From positions 50,402,001-50,466,000 of the forward strand of contig NC_068915.1 of assembly GCF_023091745.1 (NCBI RefSeq): a stretch of 64,000 nucleotides of DNA, read 5' to 3'. Each line of letters starts with the position of its first letter. Within the stretch, counting starts at the first letter, position 1. This document shows positions 21,437 through 32,221 of the stretch, piece after piece. A model generated the notes under the pieces. It saw only the letters and a program-made list of their open reading frames with translations. It was not told the origin of the DNA and did not search any database. Both the position numbers and the translations under genes were made by a program. The stretch is from Budorcas taxicolor (taxonomy: Eukaryota > Chordata > Mammalia > Artiodactyla > Bovidae).

Positions 21437-21525
21437 GCTCATGCTCTCTCTCACCCTCTTCCCCTCTCTTCCTCCCTCCCTCTTTTCTTCCTTCCCTCTC
21501 TCTTTTTCTCTCTTTCTCCATTTGT
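21437..21525 (+). repeat. Polypyrimidine tract
   Basis: About 90 bases are almost wholly C and T, built from irregular CTCTCT, CCTCCCTCC and TTCCTTCC units. Such tracts can form triplex (H-DNA) structure. Overlapping Ser/Leu/Phe-rich frames are low-complexity reads. Confidence 0.9.
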
Positions 21526-21814
21526 CTTTTCTGTGCATCCACATGTTTCTTCTTACATTGGAGATGATCCTTTTATCTTTTTCTACTCTAGATGATAAAC
21601 CATGGCTGACAGTCCCATAGTTCTTTAATTTGCATGTTACATGCCCACCTGCCGTAAGACTAGTAACTTTTCTGGGTACCAATTTCAAATGCCTGCTAGA
21701 GAAATTCTGGCTGTGCCTAGCTTAAGATCTGACTTTTTCAGTCAGCCATGCCTGAGGGAGAAGGTCATGAGCAAGATATTCTAGAGAAGATATGAGTAGA
21801 TTATATTAAATAAT

Positions 21815-22085
21815 AACAATGATCATAATAAATAAGCACTTACTCTATGCCAGAACCTGTGTCGAAGTGTTTCACTTGCATCATCCCATGAAAATAGTTA
21901 TTAGTAAAACACTGTGCATTTAAAGTGTCTTTGCATGCATTATATTAATCCTAACAATCACTTCATCAATGAAATGTCGTGATTTCCATTTTATACTAAA
22001 ACACTTTTGCTAAAACTGAGTTATTATATGACAGAGTCAGAGTTCAACCCCATCTTCTGATTCCTGCTCTAGAGCCTTTTAAACA
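21815..22085 (+). mobile_element. Two MIR-type fragments
   Basis: A first segment (21815-21890) has AAGCACTTACTCTATGCCAG, the sense MIR head-to-core junction. A second segment (21905-22085) has ATTAATCCTAACAATCAC, a decayed core, then GACAGAGTCAGAGTTCAACC and TGATTCCTGCTCTAGAGCC. The repeated head-like part suggests two overlapping MIR insertions, or one MIR with an inserted fragment. Confidence 0.75.
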
Positions 22086-22299
22086 TAAAAGTTGCCTCCT
22101 TTTTACAGGGTGTCAGTGATATAAAATTTTGTGAAACATGGCAGTTGATCAGATGGAGTTGCAGACTCATAGGCTGTATTTGGTGTGTAATCATAGGCGC
22201 CCTTATAGTCATAGCTTCTTCTTTTTTTTTTTTTTCTTATCCACCCCCATCTTTTTTTTGGCTAATCCTTCTCTCTGATTTTCCCTTTAGCAAATACAT

Positions 22300-22735
22300 C
22301 ACTTAAGAATGCATTTAGCTGCAAGTAATAAATTAATCATGGTTAAGTGACGGGTTTATTTTCCCCTGTAACAAGTTTCAGGAAGCTATGGGTCAGCAAG
22401 TTTTACTGAGGAATCATGGTACGGCTGTTCTCTTGCACCATGATCTCTTAGTTTTTATTTTCCTTTTCATATTCCCAAGTTGATGGCTTCTTTTCCTGGC
22501 ACTCTGTGCCTGTTTCAGATTAGGAGAAGAAAGAGGGACAAAAAGGAAAAGGAACAACTTCCCTTGATTCTATTTCCTTTTTCTCCTAAGAATGAGTCTC
22601 TCCCCAAGGACTTCGTTCAGTATTTTATTAGCCAACATTTTGTCACATGGCTTCCCCTAGAAGAAAGCTAGATGGGAGTGAATATTTTTCTTTCTAGTTT
22701 TGATGGAGAGTGAGCCAAACTACACCCTATGCTTT
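22300..22735. mobile_element. Ancient mammalian repeat, family not assigned
   Basis: The order of blocks recalls a mammal-wide repeat I know by sequence but cannot name securely: GTTTATTTTCCCCTGTAACA, GGAAGCTATGGGTCAGCA, a CATGATCTCTTAG region, a purine-rich GGAGAAGAAAGAGGGA, then TTTTATTAGCCAACATTTTG and GTCACATGGCTTCCCCTAG. It is highly diverged and could be an old DNA transposon or LTR. A 63-codon frame at 22480-22671 lies inside and is not called as a gene. Confidence 0.45.
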
Positions 22736-23017
22736 AAGGGACCAGAAAGCAGTAACTCAGTTCTGGGTGCCACATGCCTGTGAGTCCTCTCATATTGGTC
22801 TACTTCACTTGGGCATTTTCAGCATTTTCTTTGAACAACTGAATGACTCCAGTTTCTTTTAACTTTCTTAATAGGATCACTTTCCTGTTTTGCTCTGCCC
22901 TGTAGAGTCCCTTTCATTGATTTTTTTTTTTTAAATCCATAGCTGTACAAATACCCACGAGTTTACATTCCTACATATTCCCAGGAGGTCACCTGAGAAT
23001 CATCCTGTTCTCCCTCT
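22736..23017. other. Unassigned sequence
   Basis: No gene or repeat recognised, apart from a poly-T run at about 22920-22932. Confidence 0.4.
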
Positions 23018-23135
23018 GTCCCTCTTTTACAATTTATAGATGAGACTCAGAAGCCTGGGAAGGCAAAGTTGCCTGGCAAGTGAGTGAACCTAAAATGCAC
23101 ACCATGTCCCTGACTCTCAGGCCTGGTTTTTTCTA
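23018..23135 (+). mobile_element. MIR-like fragment
   Basis: This shows a sense MIR-like core: TTTACAATTTATAGATGAGAC, GGGAAGGCAAAGTTGCCTGG, then CCTGACTCTCAGGCCTGG. It is diverged and the family assignment is tentative. Confidence 0.5.
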
Positions 23136-23324
23136 AGCATTTCTAAATAATATCTTTGTGTTTTATATGTTCAAATTTAGGAGAAAAATAAAACTGCTGA
23201 CATATAAAGTGTTAGTTACAGAAAAATGAAAATGATCCTGAAATGATGATATGGCAGTGAACAAGAAAGAGGAGTTTTGCCCTCAGTTAAGTTTATGTAT
23301 CAGATTATATTTAATGTATGCATA

Positions 23325-23475
23325 GATTTTCATATTCTAATCAGATATTTACTAAGGGTTTACTCTGTGTCTTGGACTGTTCTCAATATGGGGTATACAG
23401 TTTATAACAAGAAAAACAAGATTCTTATTCTTACCGAGCCACTGAAGCCAAAAATTACCCTGTTTTCTAGGTAAA
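23325..23475 (+). mobile_element. L2-type 3' end fragment
   Basis: This resembles the L2 3' end: TACTCTGTGTCTTGGACTGT, TCTCAATATGGGGTATACAG, AACAAGAAAAACAAGATTC, then a GAGCCACTGAAGCC segment. It is diverged. Confidence 0.6.
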
Positions 23476-24229
23476 CTCAGACCCCATCCTTTCCCTCCTG
23501 TTTATTAACTAATGCAGTAAAAGAAACACATGTATACACACATACATTTAATTGATAGCATTTCTTAATCTAGGGAATGCAGTAAATTCTAAGCTGCTTT
23601 TAATGTCTGATACATATCTTTTGGCTGACTATGCAATTTAGTTGGATTTAAAATGGATCTAAATTTAAGTGAAAATTTATTGGACTGAATTCTAACAACA
23701 TTGACTCTCTCTACCTTTATTCCTTTGTTTTATTGAATTTAACTTGAATGAAATCTTTTTTATTTGTCTAAGTCTATTTCTGTCTAGTAAGGAAGTTGAA
23801 ATTGATCATGCCTTGACTTTGTGGGCCATCAGAGAACCATGACATTCCAGGGTATTGATTTTGTGGTGTTAAAGGGTGACAGATCTAGTGTTAAAGTGCC
23901 GAGAGAGAATTGGGTTTCAGATTGTACACCATAAGCAGTCCTGGCTTTTGCTGAGGCCTAGCTTTTTAAAGCAATGGAAAGAATTGTAAGTCTTATGTAA
24001 TTTTTACTACATAAACTTGGAAAGATTAATTAAGCCAGAAGTGTGTGATCATGCATCCAGGAGACAAAGGTCCACGTGTGATAAACATATACTCTGCATA
24101 TCTATATACAGACAATTTACAGTATTATATATGTGTGAATAGAGGAAGTATACTCTGTGCTAAGACTATTGAGTAATATTCAAGTCAGTATGACTGAATC
24201 TTTTCAAAACATGTTTCATCTCACATTTT
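23476..24229. other. Unassigned sequence
   Basis: No gene or repeat recognised. It is AT-rich. Confidence 0.45.
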
Positions 24230-24314
24230 GGAAGTCCCTTGATAACGAAAGTTTGATTGTCCCTTTTGAGACAATCTACCTGGAAGTCCCTTTTGATAAC
24301 AAAAGCTTGATTGT
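24230..24314 (+). repeat. Imperfect tandem duplication, period about 52 bp
   Basis: GGAAGTCCCTT, GATAACGAAAG and TTTGATTGT at 24230-24260 recur as GGAAGTCCCTTTT, GATAACAAAAG and CTTGATTGT at 24282-24314. The two copies differ by a TT insertion and two substitutions. A 108-codon reverse frame (24166-24492) spans it and so shows an internally repeated peptide, but no known domain. Confidence 0.8.
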
Positions 24315-25141
24315 TTATCCCACCATTTTTATCATCATTATTTTCCATATTGTTACATTGTGCTTTCACATAGTCAGGTACTAGAGGATGTGAGTTATGA
24401 TGCGTACAATTCAGAGAGGCCAGAGGTCTAACAAGTATAATGCTTGACAACTTTTTGTTAACTTTTGGGACGTGGAAGTTTGACAAGAACATTATAATAG
24501 CTTGATATAGACATAATCTGAGGAAGAGTAACCACAGTCATCTTTCAATGTCCCATTTTCCTCTGTATTTGTTCTTTGTCAGTTTAATGACCTTTTGTGT
24601 ATGTACTGAAAATAACATTTTGATTATATGATTATTGTGTGGAAAAACTCTACTGAGCTAAGTCCAGGTGTATCTCTAGAAACTAATCAGAGGTGCACCA
24701 GATTCATTGACTTTCACTAATCTATCACAGTCATCTTTTAATTTCTTTTCACATTTTCTTCCAAGTTTGCATTCTTGAAGAAGACTTTGACCTGCAAAGA
24801 AGAATAGAATGTATTTTATAATGTATGTTTGTTCTGTTTTTTAACAGCATAAGTATTTTGCTTAAGCAGATTTTCTAGAAAGTGACAGCTTTGAAAAATT
24901 GGACACAGGAGCTGCTGGAAGCATTTCAGTTCCAGACAATCTAAATAGTGCAGAAGGGGAAAATGAAATATCACTGTGTTTTAAAGATGACAATTTTGTC
25001 AAAGATTCCCTTTCACTCTTTGGCTTAAAACAAATGGAGTAAATCAGGTATATCTGTTCAAAATATGCATGTGCACTCTCTGAGGAAGCACTCCTTCCTA
25101 GCAATGTTCCTCCTGAGACAACCAATTAAAGAATTACTTTA
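24315..25141. other. Unassigned sequence
   Basis: I see no repeat or gene. The stretch is repeat-poor and of mixed composition. Confidence 0.45.
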
Positions 25142-25159
25142 AAAACATGTATCACAGGG

Positions 25160-25301
25160 GAGGGAGATGGGAGGGGGGTTCAGGATGGGGAACACATGTA
25201 CACCCATGGCGGATTCATGTCAATGTATGGCAAAACCAATACAATATTGTAAAGTAATTAGCCTCCAATTAAAATAAATAAATTTATATTTAAAAAAAAA
25301 C
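25160..25301 (+). mobile_element. Ruminant L1 3' end, severely 5'-truncated
   Basis: This has the same 3' untranslated segment as the copy at 1753-1920 but is closer to consensus: GGGAGGGGGGTTCAGGATGG, GGCGGATTCATGTCAATG and TAAAGTAATTAGCCTCC, then an A-rich tail. An 18-bp target duplication AAAACATGTA(T/C)CACAGGG lies at 25142-25159 and 25302-25319 with one mismatch. Confidence 0.95.
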
Positions 25302-25526
25302 AAAACATGTACCACAGGGTGGGTAGACTATCATTTTCTTTGCTTCATTCTTTTAGGCACATTTTGAGGTCATGGGATTTCACAAGTATATAGTGTAGCT
25401 TTATGAAGAAAGGAAAAAAGAAATCTCCTGGCTTAACACCATCTGAGTATAACATTATGTACACCTATTGTATGTTCTTCAGAAATGAAATAAAGTAATT
25501 ATTATTGTGTGTTTGTTTGCATGTCT

Positions 25527-25528
25527 GT

Positions 25529-25563
<35 letters not shown>
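25527..25563 (+). repeat. (GA)n microsatellite
   Basis: A GA tract of about 37 bases is broken once by AAA. It is purine-only, so it may adopt triplex structure and is likely length-variable. Confidence 0.93.
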
Positions 25564-25710
25564 TTTTAATACTTAAAATCATATGCTAAATATTTTCTGG
25601 TTCTATTAAAAATGCAATAATACTCTACTTGAAAAAATGTTGTTGAGTATATTTGAAAAGGTATAGCAAATTTGATAAAACCTGCTTCTCAGAACAATTG
25701 TATCGCTAGA

Positions 25711-25935
25711 GAGGCAGTAGAGAGTAGTTCGTTAAAAGCAGAGACATAACGATGAGACTTCTTGGGTTTAAAATTCCAACACTGCCATTTTTAGAACTGT
25801 GTTTTAAGCAGGTTAATTTCTCTGTTCGAGTCCCTTCTTTGTCAAGTGGGGTTAATAATATTATGTACTTCCTAGGGACTGCATGCATTAGCCTGAGATC
25901 TCATAAACACGCAATAGAGTGTTAGTTATTATTAG
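25711..25935 (-). mobile_element. MIR SINE, ancient
   Basis: This is a MIR in reverse orientation. It shows CTTGGGTTTAAAATTCCAAC, GCAGGTTAATTTCTCTGTTC, a GTCAAGTGGGGTTAATAATA segment, and AATAGAGTGTTAGTTATTAT at the end, in the order expected. Confidence 0.8.
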
Positions 25936-27496
25936 AGATTGAGAACACTTATCATATTATGCAGCCAGGGAGAGAAGCACATTTTAAACAAAAAGTAATT
26001 CAGAGGGCAAATTAAAAGCTCAGAATTTTTCAGGAAGTCCATAATATATAGATTATGTTTCTTTAAAGACAATAGTAAATGAATAGTGATCACATTTTTT
26101 CTTCTAACAAAAGAAGCACTGCTGATGATCTTTTTTATCTTACACATATTCTTTAACATTCTTTAAGAATTATACTATAAGAAAGTCACTGGTAATTTCC
26201 ATCTTTCAGATTTCATGCAATAGTCAGTTAACTGATTTCATGTTCATAGGTTATTCTGTTTTTTGTTTTGCTACTGTTAGAGATAGTAGTCTTGTCAATG
26301 ACTGTATATTTTAACTACAATTTGTTCCCACTCAACTGTGGCAAGAGTGGTTATGTTAGTATTGTTACTTTCTGAAACAACTTTGATTTAATATGTCACA
26401 TTTGTTAATTCTCTGTTCACTTACATGCTTAAATTGTCTCTTATCAAATATATGCCTTATCTGGATTATCACCTAAATCTGTCCCATGAAAAAGATTGAT
26501 TCATTATAGCTTACATAAAAAAATCTTATAATATGATCTATTTATACATTTTACTTTATTTTAGGGCCTATCAGCTTTTCATATTAATAAGATTGTCATT
26601 TTTATGTATGGAAGGATTCTTGGTACAATTTGGCCCTGAGCCATAATATTACCTATCCTCTTAACTCTTTGGAAACATTGACTTATGTTCATTGCATTAG
26701 TGTAGGCTTAATTTTATTTCATGTCCAAGATGACAAAGGTTACTTCATTAGGCACCTCATTTAACTTTTCCTCCCTGTAATTTTCTGGTATCTTATACTA
26801 AGTCTCATTAAAAAAAAAAAAAAAAAAAAGAATGTTCTGCTCCCATTAAGAAAAAGTGAGATGAGAACAAAGCCAATTATTTGCAACACATAAAATCCTT
26901 ATGATAATTTGGTAGACTTTAATTAAACTAATACATCACACTGAACATATAAGACAAAGGAGCCAAAAAGAAGCAAATAATCTTTTCTATGTTAAAAACA
27001 CCATATTGCTTTTTTATTAAGTTCCTTAAGACTTGTGACCTATTTTAAAGTGTAAGATTTGCAGTCCTTTTCATACAAAGCATATTAAAAAATTCTATGC
27101 AATATTGATTGGAATCATCCCCCCAAAATTTGAAATGAAGCTATAAAGAAGCTTGACTTAAAGTAATTTGTATTAATTTCTTAAGATTTTTTAAATATTT
27201 CAAAATAAAAGGAGATTCTGTAACATAGCCCACACAGAAACATTTTTGTTACAAAGAATCTCATTTTCGTATTTATCATATAATTGCCATTGGTTGTTTT
27301 TGATGAACCCACTGTCATTATGAGTGCAAAGTCCACTGTAAATTAAAAATAAGTCTATGTAACTTGTATGTCTTCCCTGTATTTCACAACTGAACTGTCC
27401 TGAAATTAGAGCTACTTGGTCTTTAAATAATCTCATCTCCCAGTTTTACATTTCTTTGAGATGTAATTCTCATAAATTAAGTGGAAATAAACTACT
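25936..27496. other. Unassigned AT-rich sequence
   Basis: I recognise no repeat or gene, apart from a 20-base poly-A at 26810-26829 that has no recognisable element body upstream. Open frames of 75-78 codons on the minus strand show no motif. Confidence 0.45.
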
Positions 27497-27640
27497 GATT
27501 TGGGAGCAAGAGCATTTAGTTTTAATCCTAAATTTGCAGTGTTACACTAAATGTCTTGTCATCCCCCTGAGACTCAGTGTTATCACTGGTAAAGTGAATA
27601 ATTTGGTAGAGAATGGTTTCAGGTGAGTTCCTTATCTCTG
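27497..27640 (-). mobile_element. MIR-like fragment
   Basis: A weak reverse MIR pattern: GGAGCAAGAGCATTTAG, TTTTAATCCTAAATTTGCAG, a CCCCTGAGACTCAGTGTTAT segment and CTGGTAAAGTGAATAAT. It is heavily diverged. Confidence 0.5.
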
Positions 27641-27860
27641 AAATTGTATTTCTGTATTAGTTGCTGATATAATATCTTTCTATATCCTAAAAGTCATGAT
27701 ATTAATATATTCATGTCAGTCTTTAAATCAGCACCACTTAGTATTTCTGAAAGTATTTGTAAAAAACAGTCCTAGAAATTTCTAATGATCAGAAAGCATA
27801 GAGTTTTTAAAGCTGATCGACCACAAATCACATTAAAAGAGAAGAATATTCAACTTAGAA

Positions 27861-27933
27861 AGCTCCGGGAGTTGGTGATAGACAGGAAAGCGTAAGAGTC
27901 AGACACAACTGAGTGACTGAACTGAACTGAACT
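27861..27933 (+). mobile_element. BovB LINE tail remnant with internal deletion
   Basis: The last bases of BovB begin at AGCTCCGGGAGTTGGTGAT and end in CTGAACTGAACTGAAC. About 34 bases between ACAGGAAAGCG and AAGAGTCAGACAC are missing relative to the other copies in this window. The rest is well preserved. Confidence 0.88.
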
Positions 27934-28467
27934 ACAAACATACTCATGGTAATAGTTCTTACACTTTTAACATTATCTTTAATGAGCAAGAAACTGGTTG
28001 GTTGGATTTGTAATTTTGTCCTATTGCACATTTACTTTTTCAAGACGGTTAAAACTCACTGGACATTACCTTTACTTCCCTGGTAGTGTATCAGACTCTT
28101 TAGTAAATTTATCCGTCATCTAGAAACACTTTGGCTGCTTTCTACTCCCCTCTGTGAGTGTTTAAGGATCTCAAAGTAGACTCAATATTTGGGGCACACA
28201 ATTGTATTTCAGTGGCATTTAAGAACAGCCATGATTGCTATTCATTTCACTTTCTCATTAGCATCTAGTCTCTCTTTCTCCAGTGACTTATTGCTTTGGC
28301 ACATGAATACTAGCCAGTTCTGCTTTTGTTTCCAAAGCTGGCTAATACCATGATCTGAGGAGGATAATGATGACACTTTAAGTGAACATCATTTTACATT
28401 TTATTCTGAGCTTTTAGAATGGAGATGCATGAATGGTCAACTTTGACCACATGTAATTGGCACTGTA
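27934..28467. other. Unassigned sequence
   Basis: No repeat or gene recognised between two BovB copies. Confidence 0.45.
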
Positions 28468-30070
28468 AAGCTGAGGCTCAGTCAGTTCAGTTCAGTTGTT
28501 CAGTCATGTCCGACTATTTGCACCCCATGACCTGCAGCACGCCAGGCCTCCCTGTCCTTCACCAACTCCCAGAGTTTTCTCAAACTCATGTTCATTGAGT
28601 TGGTGATGCCATCCAACCATTTCATCCTCTGTTCCCCTTTTCCACTAGCCTTCAATCTTTCCCAGCATCAGGGTCTTTTCCAATGAGTCAGTTCTTTGCA
28701 TCAGGTGGCCAAAGTATTGGAGTTTCAGCTTCAGCATCAGTCCTTCCAATGAATATTCAGGACTGGTTTCCTTCAGGATGGACTGGTTGGATCTCCTTGC
28801 AGTCCAAGGGACTCTCAAGAGTCTTCTCCAGTACCACAGTTCAAAAGCATCAATTCTTCAGCTCTTAGCTTTCTTTATAGTCCAAATCTCACATCCATAC
28901 ATGACTACAGGAAAACCAGAGCTTTGACTAGATGGACCTTTGTTGGCAAAGCAGTGTCTCTGCTTTTTAATAAACTGTCTAGATTGGTCATAACTTTTAT
29001 TCCAAGGAGCAAGCATCTTAATTTCATGGACTCAGTCACCATCTGCAGTGATTTTGTAGCCTCAAACAATAAAAGTCTCTCACTGTTCTCATTGTTTACC
29101 CTTCTATTTGCCATGAAATGATGGGACTGTATGCCATGATCTTAGTTTTCTGAATGTTGAATTATAAGCCAACTTTTTCACTATGCTCTTTGACTTTCAT
29201 CAGGAGGCTCTTTAGTTCTTCACTTTTTGCCATAAGGGTGGTGTCATCTGCTTATCTGAGGTTATTGATATTTCTCCCAGCAATCTTGATTCTAGCCTGT
29301 GCTTCATCCAGCCCAGCGTTTCACATGATGTACTCTGCATATAAGTTAAATAAGCAGGGTTGATGTACACAGCCTTGATGTACTCCTTTCCCAATTTGGA
29401 AACAGTCTTTTGTTCCATGTCCAGTTCTAACTGTTGCTTCCTGAACTGCATACAGATTTCTCAGGAGGCAGGTCAGGTGGTCTAGTATTCCCATCTCTTG
29501 AAGAATTTTCTACAGTTTGTTGTGATCCACACAGTCAAAGGCTTTGGCATAGTCAATAAAGCAGAAGTAGATGTTTTTCTGGAACTCTCTTGCTTCTTCA
29601 GTGATCCAATGGATGTTGGCAATTTGATCTCTGGTTCCTCTACCATCTCTAAATATAGCTTGAACATCTGCAAGTTCATAGTTTATGTACTGTTGAAGCC
29701 TGACTTGGAGAATTTTGAGCATTACTTGACTAGCATGTGAGATGAGTGCAATTGTGCGGTAGTTTGAACATTCTTTGGCATTGCTTTTCTTTGGGATCAG
29801 AATGAAAACTGACCTTTTCCAGTCCTGTGGCCACTGCTGAGTTTTCCAAATTTGCTGGCATATTGAGTGCAGCACTTTCACAGCATCATCTCTTAGGATT
29901 TGAAATAGCTTAACTGGAATTCCATCACCTCCACTAGCTTTGTTCGTAGTGATGCTTTCTAAGGCCCACTTGACTTCACATTCCAGGCTGTCTGGCTCTA
30001 GGTGAGTGATCACACCATCGTGATTATCTGGGTTGTGAAGATCTTTTTTGTATAGTTCTTCCGTGTATTC

Positions 30071-30653
30071 TTTTTTTTTTTTTTCAATCATGCAAACGTT
30101 TTTATTTTTGTCATTTTTGTTTTCAGTATTACAGAAAATAATACTGCTTCTAATTCTAAAAATATTACTTCTAATAAACATTTTAATGCTATCTCTATTC
30201 TTTATCAAATACTGGAAGAGAAATATCCCAAAGGTAGTTACTTTTTTTTTTTAAATTTTAAAATATTTAATTCTTACATGCGTTCCCAAACATGAACCCC
30301 CCTCCCACCTCCCTCCCCATAACATCTCTCTGGGTCATCCCCATGCACCAGCTCCAAGCATGCTGTATCCTGCGTCAGACAAAGACTGGCGATTCGATTC
30401 TTACATGATAGTATACATGTTAGAATGCCATTCTCCCAAATCATCCCACCCTCTCCCTCTCCCTCTGAGTCCAAAAGTCCGTTGTACACATCTGTGTCTT
30501 TTTTGCTATCTTGCATACAGGGTCGTCATTGCCATCTTTCTAAATTCCATATATATGTGTCAGTATACTGTATTGGTGTTTTTCTTTCTGGCTTACTTCA
30601 CTCTGTATAATTGGCTCCAGTTTCATCCATCTCATCAGAACTGATTCAAATGA
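30071..30653 (-). mobile_element. Ruminant L1 3' fragment with a 3'-transduced segment, inside BovB
   Basis: On the minus strand an L1 3' region runs from 30653 to about 30253 and ends in a first poly-A (about 30241-30252). About 156 bp of non-L1 sequence follows, then a second poly-A (30071-30084). A 13-bp target duplication CTTC(C/T)GTGTATTC lies at 30058-30070 and 30654-30666, enclosing the whole unit and cut from BovB sequence. The single duplication shows one insertion event. Confidence 0.93.
30085..30240 (-). mobile_element. L1 3'-transduced genomic segment
   Basis: This AT-rich unique-looking sequence lies between two poly-A tracts of the L1 insertion. On the minus strand it contains AATAAA (complement at 30101-30106) about 17 bases before the distal poly-A. 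This is what is expected when L1 transcription reads past its own weak signal into flanking DNA and uses a downstream signal. Its source locus is elsewhere in the genome and cannot be seen here. Confidence 0.85.
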
Positions 30654-32221
30654 CTTCTGTGTATTCTTGCTACCTCTTCTTAATATCTTCTGCTTTTGTT
30701 AGGTCCATAATATTCTGTCCTTTATTTTGCCCATCTCTGCATGAAATGTTCCCTTGGTATCTCTAATTTTCTTGAAGCAATCTCTAGTCTTTCCCATTCT
30801 TTTCTTTCCTCTGTTTCTTTGCATTGATCACTGATGAAGGCTGTCTCATCTCTCCTTACTATTCTTTGGAACTCTGATTCAAATGGGTGTATCTTTCCTT
30901 TCCTTTTGCCTTTCTCTTCTCTTCTTTACATAGCTATTTGTAAGGCCTCCTCAGACAACCATTTTGCCTTTTTGCATTTTTTTGGGGGGGAGAATGATCT
31001 TTATCTCTGTCCCTGTACAATGTCATGAATCTCTGTCCATAGTTCTTCAGGCACTCTGTCTATCAGAACTAATCCCGTAAATCTGTTTCTCACTTCCACT
31101 CTATAATTGTAAGGGATTTCATTTAGGTCATACCTGAATGGTCTAGTGGTTTTCCCTACTTTCTTCAGTTTAAGTCTGAATTTGGCAATAAGGAGCTCAT
31201 GATCTGAGCCACAGTCAGCTGCCGGTCTTGTTTTTGATGACTGTATAGAGCTTCTCCATCTTTGGCTGCAAAGAATATAATCAATCTGATTTCAGTGTTG
31301 ACCATCTGGTGTTGTCCATGTGTAGAGTCTTCTCTTGTGTTGTTGGAAGAGGATGTTTGCTATGACCAGTGCATTCTCTTGGCCAAACTCTATTAGCCTT
31401 TGCCCTGCTTCATTCTGTATTCCAAGGCCAAATTTGCCTGTTACTCCAGGTGTTTCTTGACTTCCTACTTTTGCATTCCAGTCCCCTATAATGAAAAGGA
31501 CATCTTTTGGGGTATTAGTTCTAGAAGGTCTGGTAGGTCTTCATATAACCATTCAACTTCAGCATTACTGGTCAGGGCATAGACTTGGATTACCTTGGTA
31601 TTGAACGGTTTGCCTTGGAAAACAAACAGAGATCATTCTGTCATTTTTGAGATTGCATCCAAGTACTGCATTTTGGATTCTTTTATTGACTATGATAGCT
31701 ACTCCATTTCTTCTAAATAATTCTTACCCTCAGTAGTAGATTTAATGATCATCTGAGTTAAATTCACTCATTTCAGTCCATTTTAATTTGCTGATTTAAT
31801 TCCTATAATGTGGGTGTTCACTCTTGCCATCTCCTGTTTGACCACTTCCAATTTGCCTTGATTCATAGACCTAACATTCCAGGTTCCTATGCATTATTGC
31901 TCTTTACAGCATCAGACTTTACTTCCCTCACCAGTCACATCCACAATTGGGTGTTGCTTTTGCTTTGGCCCTATTTCTTCATTCTTTCTGGAGTTATTTC
32001 TCCACTGATCTCCAGTAGCATATTGGGCACCTACCAACTAATGGAGTTCATCTTTCAGTGTCCTATCTTTTTGCCTTTTCTTACTGTTCATGGGGTTCTC
32101 AAGGCAAGAATACTGAAGTGGTTTGCCATTCCCTTCTCTGGTGGAGCACTGTTTGTCAGTATATTGAAGCTGAGGTTCAGTCTAGTGTTTTTGCTTCCTT
32201 GATGCCTAGCAATCTGTTTGA

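Larger units (their letters stand above)
28500..32000 (-). pseudogene. Dead BovB ORF2 (endonuclease plus reverse transcriptase)
   Basis: ORF2 would encode an N-terminal AP-type endonuclease that nicks target DNA and an RT that copies the RNA. The endonuclease core GDWNAKVG is visible near 31463-31486. The RT shows GGDGIPVKLFQ, NYRTIALISHAS and FIDYAKAFD within a frame at 29510-30208. The codon for the YADD tyrosine is changed to a stop at 29252-29254, and a tryptophan codon is a stop at 29510-29512. The 232-codon frame begins inside the L1-borne segment and reads through its poly-A (as lysines) into BovB, so its first ~45 residues are not BovB. Confidence 0.9.
28484..32166 (-). mobile_element. 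BovB LINE, near full length, split by an L1
   Basis: The minus strand reads from a 5' end near 32166 (GGAGAAGGGAATGGCAAACC-type segment), through the AP-endonuclease and reverse transcriptase, to the CTGAA tail at 28484. A 16-bp target duplication AAGCTGAGG(C/T)TCAGTC lies at 28468-28483 and 32167-32182 with one mismatch. Removing the L1 and its duplication leaves about 3.09 kb, close to the family's usual 3.2 kb. It is the only copy here that keeps the endonuclease region. It is inactivated by many stops and indels. Confidence 0.95.

Noticed and set aside
24166..24492. 108-codon minus-strand frame with an internal repeat
   Set aside because: The peptide repeat is explained by the local 52-bp DNA duplication. 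No known domain.
26810..26829. Poly-A as evidence of a retroelement
   Set aside because: Twenty A residues with no recognisable element body upstream and no target duplication; could be simple slippage.
30085..30240. Processed pseudogene inserted separately into the L1 tail
   Set aside because: There is only one target duplication, and it encloses L1 and segment together; the segment has no recognisable transcript body. Transduction is the simpler reading.
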